Origin: Candidatus Onthomorpha intestinigallinarum | GTDB taxonomy: Bacteria; Bacteroidota; Bacteroidia; Bacteroidales; P3 | Reading direction: 5' to 3' | Assembly (NCBI GenBank): GCA_019114015.1 | Contig: DXGG01000251.1 | Location: 1 to 20,685 of the forward strand | Length of the DNA: 20,685 nt | Shown: piece after piece, positions 16,232 through 20,685 of the stretch | Position numbering within the stretch: position 1 is the stretch's first letter | How the letters are laid out: each line of letters opens with the position of its first letter | Translations under genes and position numbers: made by a program | Notes under the pieces: model-generated | The model's input: only the letters and a program-made list of their open reading frames with translations | Databases searched by the model: none | What the model was told of the DNA's origin: nothing

Positions 16232-18574
16232 ATGATTAAAAGATATTTCTTGTTTTTTTTGCTGTTGGTTGCATGCGGTTTTGTTGCAAGGCCGCAGTAT
16301 TCCAATGCGTCTTTGGGACAGTGGAGAGACCATCTTTCCTATTATTCCACGCACAGGGTTGACGATATGGGGAGCAAGGTTCTCGTCAGTTCGGAATATT
16401 CTCTTTTTTATGTGAACAAATATACCATGCAGACCGAGCGGTTTTCCAAGGTAAACGGTTTGTCCGATGCCGGAGTGGGTGTTTCGGCCTATGATTCCAA
16501 GACGCAGACCATGGTCATAACATACGACAACTCCAACATAGACATAGTTCACAAGGAAAAGGTGTACAATGTTTCGGACATAAAGGACAGAAGCATAGAG
16601 GGCAGCAAGTCCATCAACTCCATATATTTCCATGACGGCAAGGCATATTTGTCATGCGGTTTCGGAATAGTCGTTTTGGACCTTGAGCGTAAGGAGATAT
16701 TTGATACCTATTACATAGGAACAAACAGTTCTGCCATAAGTGTCAATGCTGTCAGCATAAATGATACGGCCATTTTTGCGGCTACGGTCAACGGACTGAT
16801 GTATGCTCCTGTCAACAGCGGGGCTTTGGCGGCGAGCGAATCGTGGAAGGTAATCCCGACGCCTTATTATCCTTCACAAAAGACGATAGACCGTTTGATT
16901 CAGATAAACCCGAAAGAGCTGATGGTAAGTGTCGCAAAGGATGGCACTACACTCTCGACAGTGTACACCTTTGATGGGACAAGTTGGGACACTGTCTTCA
17001 AAGAGGAGTATTTTGAGAACATAAGAATGAGCGGAGACAAGGTAATCACTTTCGGATACCGTTCCATGAACATATACGATGCGGAACATTTCGACACTGA
17101 TGCCTCCTTGTTTCATTTGAGCGACACATGGAATCCTTTGCCCGGCATATCACTCGACATACACGATGCGATGATTGACGGGGACGACCTTTGGATAGCC
17201 CACGACTATGAAGGGGTGATATATTATCCGGACTATATGAACGATTCCAAACAGATGAAAAAACTGTATCCCGACGGACCGATGGCCAACGAGGTATTCT
17301 CCATTACGGCATCCAAGGACGGCAAGATATATGTTGCACACGGAGGTAAGACAATACAGAATGCGGCGAGGGGTTTTCCTGCCAACATATACACTTTTGA
17401 CGGTTATTATTGGAGAGCTTTGGACAAGACACCCGAACAGGATTCAATAAAGGACATATTGAGATTGACGATAGACCCCAACGACAATAACCACATCATG
17501 GCGGCCTCGTGGTGGAGCGGTGTTGTGGAAATACGCAACAACAAGATAGTTAATCTGTACACACAGCATAACACCAACAATGTTCTGGTGCCTCATCCTT
17601 ACAGTTTCCGTATTGCCGATGTGGCTTACGACGCTTCGGGAAACCTGCTTGTGGCAAACTCCATGACAAAGGACGGACTGTGCTATCTGAACTATCACGG
17701 AGTGTGGGGAAGCTTCGAGACGTATTCGTGGATAGGGGACAACGACATATTGGGAATGGCATTGGACAAAAACTATCATTACAAGTTTCTGTGGACTGCA
17801 AACAACAAGATACTTGTCATGGACAATGACGGCAACAAAATCTTTTTGGATCCAAACAGAGGCTCGCTTGACCAGACGACAGCCGTCAACTGCATAACGC
17901 AGGACATGGACGGTGAAATGTGGATAGGAACAAACAAGGGCATAAAGGTCGCTTTCAACATAGAAAACGTGTTTGACACCGACGATGGTGTGACCTCGAC
18001 AACGGAATGTCAGAACATAGTATATCAGGAGGAAGGAATAGCGCAATATCTGCTTAATTTCGAAAATGTGAACTGCATAATGATAGACGGCGGAAACAGA
18101 AAGTGGATAGGTACCGAGAGGAACGGGGTTTATGTTTTTTCTCCTAACGGTTCCGAACAGCTTTATCATTTCACGGCAGAGAACAGTCCCTTGTTCTCCA
18201 ACCGTGTTGTAAGCATGGCGCAGAACGAATTGACGGGAGAGGTCTTCATTGGAACGGACCGGGGTCTGATATCGTACAGAGCGGAGTCGCTCAAGGCCGC
18301 CGAAGAGGCCGGAAAACTGACGGTATATCCCAACCCGTTGCGTCCAAATCACAGCGGAACGATTGCAATCAAGGGATTCGTCGCAGATTCCGACGTTAGG
18401 ATAACCGATGTGTCGGGAAGGGCGGTTGCCCATCTCAAATCCGTAGGCGGACAAGCCGTATGGGATGGCAGGAATTATGAAGGCGAACTTGTCCCTTCGG
18501 GCGTTTACCTTATATTTTCTTCGGCCGAAAACGGTAAACAGACAGCCTGCGGAAAGGTGTTAATCATTCGTTGA
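16232..18574 (+). CDS. porZ: PorZ-like type IX secretion component, beta-propeller protein with C-terminal sorting domain
   Basis: The ATG at 16232 is used; the in-frame TTG at 16223 lies in the -7 box. The 780-residue protein has a hydrophobic signal (~1-18) and long beta-propeller stretches similar to two-component-regulator propeller repeats (DGEMWIGTNKGIKVAF, GNRKWIGTERNGVYVF, GEVFIGTDRGLISY). It ends in a ~86-residue C-terminal domain (695-780) with TVYPNPLRP, VRITDVSGRAV and PSGVYLI, the pattern of T9SS type-A sorting domains. The early motif LGQWRDHLSYYSTHRV resembles PorZ. In Porphyromonas gingivalis PorZ is a surface protein of very similar size that joins the sortase-like attachment complex and supplies A-LPS to cargo. 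Other propeller proteins with sorting domains exist, but size and architecture favour PorZ. recO follows after one base. Confidence 0.82.
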   Translation: MIKRYFLFFLLLVACGFVARPQYSNASLGQWRDHLSYYSTHRVDDMGSKVLVSSEYSLFYVNKYTMQTERFSKVNGLSDAGVGVSAYDSKTQTMVITYDNSNIDIVHKEKVYNVSDIKDRSIEGSKSINSIYFHDGKAYLSCGFGIVVLDLERKEIFDTYYIGTNSSAISVNAVSINDTAIFAATVNGLMYAPVNSGALAASESWKVIPTPYYPSQKTIDRLIQINPKELMVSVAKDGTTLSTVYTFDGTSWDTVFKEEYFENIRMSGDKVITFGYRSMNIYDAEHFDTDASLFHLSDTWNPLPGISLDIHDAMIDGDDLWIAHDYEGVIYYPDYMNDSKQMKKLYPDGPMANEVFSITASKDGKIYVAHGGKTIQNAARGFPANIYTFDGYYWRALDKTPEQDSIKDILRLTIDPNDNNHIMAASWWSGVVEIRNNKIVNLYTQHNTNNVLVPHPYSFRIADVAYDASGNLLVANSMTKDGLCYLNYHGVWGSFETYSWIGDNDILGMALDKNYHYKFLWTANNKILVMDNDGNKIFLDPNRGSLDQTTAVNCITQDMDGEMWIGTNKGIKVAFNIENVFDTDDGVTSTTECQNIVYQEEGIAQYLLNFENVNCIMIDGGNRKWIGTERNGVYVFSPNGSEQLYHFTAENSPLFSNRVVSMAQNELTGEVFIGTDRGLISYRAESLKAAEEAGKLTVYPNPLRPNHSGTIAIKGFVADSDVRITDVSGRAVAHLKSVGGQAVWDGRNYEGELVPSGVYLIFSSAENGKQTACGKVLIIR

Positions 18575-18575
18575 G

Positions 18576-19301
18576 ATGCTTCATAAGACCAAGGCGATAG
18601 TATTGAGTTCCATACCTTATTCCGAGTCGAACATAATAAGCAAACTGTTTACCGAACAGGCAGGGCTTGGAACCTATATGGTAAGAGGGGTGAGAAAGCA
18701 TAACGACAGGACGAAGGCGGCTCATTTCCAACCGTTGAGAGTGATAGAAATAGAGACTCAAGACAATAAGAAGTCGTCATTGCAAACGGTAAGGACCAGT
18801 TGCCAGCTGCTTAATTCCGACGGAATAAACTGTGACATGGTAAAGACGAGCATTGCCATATTCATGAGCGAGGTAATAAACCTTTCAATCAGGGAGGAGA
18901 CGGTCAACAGACCTCTATTCGACTTTTTGCTCGATTCAATCAGACAACTGGAACAGGCGGATTCGAAACACCTTGCGGAATTTCACATAAGGTTTCTTAT
19001 AGATTTTGCGGGCAAGCTCGGCTTCAGTCCCATGGACAATTACAACGAACAACAGACCGTGTTCAATCCCGTCTCAGGCTGTTTTGTCTCACAACCGCAG
19101 GACAAGGACTGCTTTTCCGTTGAGCAGTCACGTCTTCTGCATGCCTTTCTCGGCAAGGAATCACATTCGTCTGTAAATGTATGCTCCAGCCGTGCCGAAA
19201 GAAACATGCTTTTGGACGGTCTGGTACTGTTTTACAGGATTCACATAACCAACAACAGGGAAATAAAGTCCCGTAACGTGTTGAGTACCATATTGCATTG
19301 A
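18576..19301 (+). CDS. recO: DNA repair protein RecO
   Basis: The ATG is one base after the porZ stop, so the two are co-transcribed and probably translationally coupled. The 241-residue product is the usual RecO length. The N-terminal OB-fold (~1-80) shows KTKAIVLSSIPYSESNIISK and LGTYMVRGVRKHNDRTKAAH, typical of the family. The rest is helical, with GKLGFSPMDNY and FNPVSGCFV. The zinc-binding cysteines of some RecO proteins are not present. RecO works with RecR (and RecF) to load RecA on SSB-coated single-stranded DNA. Its link to porZ is positional, and no shared function is known to me. Confidence 0.93.
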   Translation: MLHKTKAIVLSSIPYSESNIISKLFTEQAGLGTYMVRGVRKHNDRTKAAHFQPLRVIEIETQDNKKSSLQTVRTSCQLLNSDGINCDMVKTSIAIFMSEVINLSIREETVNRPLFDFLLDSIRQLEQADSKHLAEFHIRFLIDFAGKLGFSPMDNYNEQQTVFNPVSGCFVSQPQDKDCFSVEQSRLLHAFLGKESHSSVNVCSSRAERNMLLDGLVLFYRIHITNNREIKSRNVLSTILH

Positions 19302-19325
19302 GATTTTCATGCTTTCATTATACAT

Positions 19326-19508
19326 ATGCATAAAATGAAATCAAGTTCCGTTTTTCTGGAATCAGGATTCATTTTTCTGGAATCAAGATCTATTTTTTCA
19401 GAATCAAGATTCATTTTTACGGAATGGCGTTTGGCTACTTTTATTTTTATAACGCTTTGTATTATGTCTGCATATATTCGTATATTTGCAACTAAAAATG
19501 TGATTTGA
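19326..19508 (+). CDS. Doubtful short ORF over the repeat array, possible small membrane peptide (60 residues)
   Basis: The frame opens at ATG 19326 and stops at TGA 19506-19508, overlapping the rsfS ATG by one base (TGATG). The first half reads the 21-base repeat as heptads (FLESGFI, FLESRSI, FSESRFI), and the second half has one hydrophobic segment (LATFIFITLCIMSAYIRIFA). Against it, the rsfS promoter lies inside the frame, AT-rich non-coding DNA gives Phe/Ile-rich translations, and no family is recognised. It is listed only because of the stop-start overlap. Confidence 0.2.
   Translation: MHKMKSSSVFLESGFIFLESRSIFSESRFIFTEWRLATFIFITLCIMSAYIRIFATKNVI
19338..19427 (+). repeat. Tandem array of a 21-base repeat with internal dyad
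   Basis: Three full units lie at 19351-19371, 19372-19392 and 19393-19413, with a partial unit at 19414-19427 and a degraded one before 19351. Each is a run of five or six T, then CTGGAATCAAGATTCA or a close variant. The GAATC-AA-GATTC core is an inverted repeat, imperfect in some units. There are no spacers, so it is not CRISPR. It ends 29 bases before the rsfS -33 box. Confidence 0.88.
19456..19488 (+). promoter_or_regulatory. Promoter of rsfS-ftsH
   Basis: TTTG (19456-19459), 21 bases, TATATTTG (19481-19488). Both boxes match the Bacteroidota consensus fully. The predicted start near 19495 gives a leader of about 13 bases. Confidence 0.78.
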
Positions 19509-19879
19509 TGGGAAAACAGAGGAAAGAAGCGGAGATTCTTACGCAGATAGCGATAAAGGGGATTCAGAACAAGAAGGGAAAGGACATAACGGTCATAGAT
19601 TTTGAGAATGTTGAAGGCTCGTTGTTTGAATACTATGTGATTTGCACGGCCAATTCTCCCTCTCATGTCGATGCGATAACCGATTCCATAGACAGGGAAA
19701 TAAAGATTGCGACGGGCTTGAACCCGAAGAGGGTTGAAGGACTTCAGAACTGCCAATGGGTTTTGTTGGATTACTTTGATGTTGTGATACATGTCTTTCT
19801 GCAACAGACAAGAGAGTTCTACAATATAGAGGCTATGTGGAAGGATGTCAAGCAGACTCATATAGAGGATGTTGAATAA
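19508..19879 (+). CDS. rsfS: Ribosomal silencing factor RsfS
   Basis: The 123-residue product matches the RsfS/Iojap/DUF143 family in length and pattern: KKGKDITVIDFENVEGSLFE, YYVICTANSPSHVDAITDSI and WVLLDYFDVVIHVFLQQTRE, and then YNIEAMW. It binds ribosomal protein uL14 on the large subunit and blocks joining of the subunits when nutrients are scarce. ATG 19508 is chosen over the TTG three bases earlier. The gene is followed after 15 bases by ftsH; an rsfS-ftsH pair is common in Bacteroidota (from memory). Transcription probably starts at the promoter at 19456-19488. Confidence 0.95.
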   Translation: MGKQRKEAEILTQIAIKGIQNKKGKDITVIDFENVEGSLFEYYVICTANSPSHVDAITDSIDREIKIATGLNPKRVEGLQNCQWVLLDYFDVVIHVFLQQTREFYNIEAMWKDVKQTHIEDVE

Positions 19880-19894
19880 TTACAGTGAAACGAT

Positions 19895-20685
19895 ATGACA
19901 AAAGGAAATAACAAGTTGAAGGGGAAGAACGGCATGAAACCCCCGAAGTTAAAGTTCAATTTATACTGGATATACGGCATTGTGCTGGTGTTTCTGGTTT
20001 ATCTTTGGTTCAGCGGTGGCGGACAGGATGCCATGTACAAGGAGGTTGAATGGGACAAGTTGAAAAATGTTCTTGTCAACAGGGATTATACTCGTATAAA
20101 TGTTGTGAACAAGGAATTCGCCGAGGTTTACATCAAGCGGGAAAAGATAGACAACGACACGGCTTACAAGGATTTGAGGGTGAAACCGGGATTGTTTACC
20201 GACGCGAGAGCCCTTAAGGATGTTGAAGGCTTTTATATTTACAGGTTTGTTGACTATGATGATTTCAGGGACCAGTTGAAGACGGTGGAGGACCAATGGA
20301 TAGCCAGGGATACGGTCGGAGTTGGAGACCAGGTCAAGAAACAGGAAATCATATCCGATTTAAGGATAAATGTAGACTCCGAGACCAGGAAGAGTTTCTT
20401 CGGTGAGAACTACGGATTTCTTATTTCCATTGTCTTCATGATACTTATATGGGTATTGTTTTTCCGTATGATGCGTTCCGGTTCTTCTTCCGGTGGCATG
20501 GGAGGGGGTATTTTCAGTGTAGGCAAGAGCAAGGCCCGTCTGTATGACAAGGACAATGATGTCAAGATAACATTTGCTGATGTTGCCGGGCTGGAAGGTG
20601 CCAAGCTTGAGGTCAAGGAGATTGTTGACTTTTTGCGTTCGCCGTCCAAATATACCAATCTGGGTGGCAAGATACCCAAGGGAGC
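19895..20685 (+). CDS. ftsH: ATP-dependent zinc metalloprotease FtsH (3' end missing)
   Basis: The frame runs off the window after 263 codons. The visible part has a basic cytoplasmic N-terminus, a first transmembrane helix at ~22-40 (NLYWIYGIVLVFLVYLWF) and a periplasmic domain to ~172. A second helix follows at ~173-192 (YGFLISIVFMILIWVLFF), then the Gly/Ser-rich linker and VKITFADVAGLEGAKLEVKE, diagnostic of the start of the FtsH AAA+ domain. The sequence ends just before the expected Walker A motif; the HExxH zinc site must lie downstream. FtsH is a hexameric inner-membrane protease that removes misassembled membrane proteins and some regulators. The periplasmic domain (~130 residues) is longer than that of E. 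coli FtsH, as I recall is normal for this phylum. Confidence 0.96.
   Translation, partial: MTKGNNKLKGKNGMKPPKLKFNLYWIYGIVLVFLVYLWFSGGGQDAMYKEVEWDKLKNVLVNRDYTRINVVNKEFAEVYIKREKIDNDTAYKDLRVKPGLFTDARALKDVEGFYIYRFVDYDDFRDQLKTVEDQWIARDTVGVGDQVKKQEIISDLRINVDSETRKSFFGENYGFLISIVFMILIWVLFFRMMRSGSSSGGMGGGIFSVGKSKARLYDKDNDVKITFADVAGLEGAKLEVKEIVDFLRSPSKYTNLGGKIPKG

Noticed and set aside
17444..18454. Long open frame (336 codons) on the minus strand inside porZ
   Set aside because: Shadow of the propeller coding sequence; the protein is Tyr/Val/His/Arg-rich without recognisable motifs.
16232..18574. Hybrid two-component sensor or regulator, because of the propeller repeats
   Set aside because: No transmembrane helix, kinase or regulator domain follows; the C-terminus is a T9SS sorting domain instead.
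19338..19427. CRISPR array
   Set aside because: Units are directly tandem without spacers, only 21 bases long, and no cas genes are present.
19307..19861. Minus-strand frame with KMNLDSE-like heptads over the repeat array and across rsfS
   Set aside because: Two thirds of it is antisense to rsfS. The heptads follow simply from the 21-base period; no promoter or family support.
1..20685. Mobile elements, prophage, defence islands, rRNA or tRNA genes
   Set aside because: No transposase, integrase, phage or toxin-antitoxin proteins and no RNA gene patterns were seen; gene content is core and envelope.

Overview
The window is a chromosomal stretch from a Bacteroidota bacterium, most likely order Bacteroidales. 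Four things point there: outer-membrane beta-barrel proteins of Bacteroidota type, a PorZ-like type IX secretion (T9SS) component, a sodium-pumping methylmalonyl-CoA decarboxylase operon as used in succinate-to-propionate fermentation, and several promoters of the Bacteroidota form (TTTG or a near match, 19-21 bases, TAnnTTTG) with no Shine-Dalgarno sequences. PorZ argues against the genus Bacteroides itself, which generally lacks T9SS, and favours a Porphyromonas-, Odoribacter- or Parabacteroides-like lineage (inference).

Layout. 1-2045: 3' part of an outer-membrane beta-barrel receptor with a TonB-plug-like start, ended by a hairpin terminator. 2213-7596 (+): a tight three-gene set of an exported 1027-residue TPR protein, a 566-residue outer-membrane barrel protein and a 190-residue helical protein of unknown function. 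7600-8955 (-): a MATE efflux transporter, converging on that set with 3 bases between the stops. 9071-13661 (-): five closely packed genes, read in the order methylmalonyl-CoA epimerase, carboxyltransferase, an OadG-type membrane subunit with a large exported N-terminal domain, biotin carrier and sodium-pump beta subunit. A good promoter lies in front and a 13-bp hairpin with a T-tract behind. 13800-14819 (-): a DUF4837-type envelope protein. 15079-16149 (+): prfA (RF1). 16232-19301 (+): porZ and recO, 1 base apart. 19508-end (+): rsfS and the 5' part of ftsH.

The fermentation operon would epimerise methylmalonyl-CoA, transfer its carboxyl group to biotin and release CO2 while exporting Na+. 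Only the mutase for this route is absent from the window. The rest is largely envelope and housekeeping functions (translation termination, recombination, ribosome silencing, membrane proteolysis).

I did not find an obvious new defence or mobile system. The least explained parts are the TPR / barrel / helical cassette, the exported extension on the OadG subunit, and a 21-base repeat with internal dyad symmetry. That repeat is in tandem upstream of rsfS and single upstream of prfA. At both sites it can be read in the same frame inside a short ORF, and in the rsfS case the ORF's stop overlaps the rsfS start.
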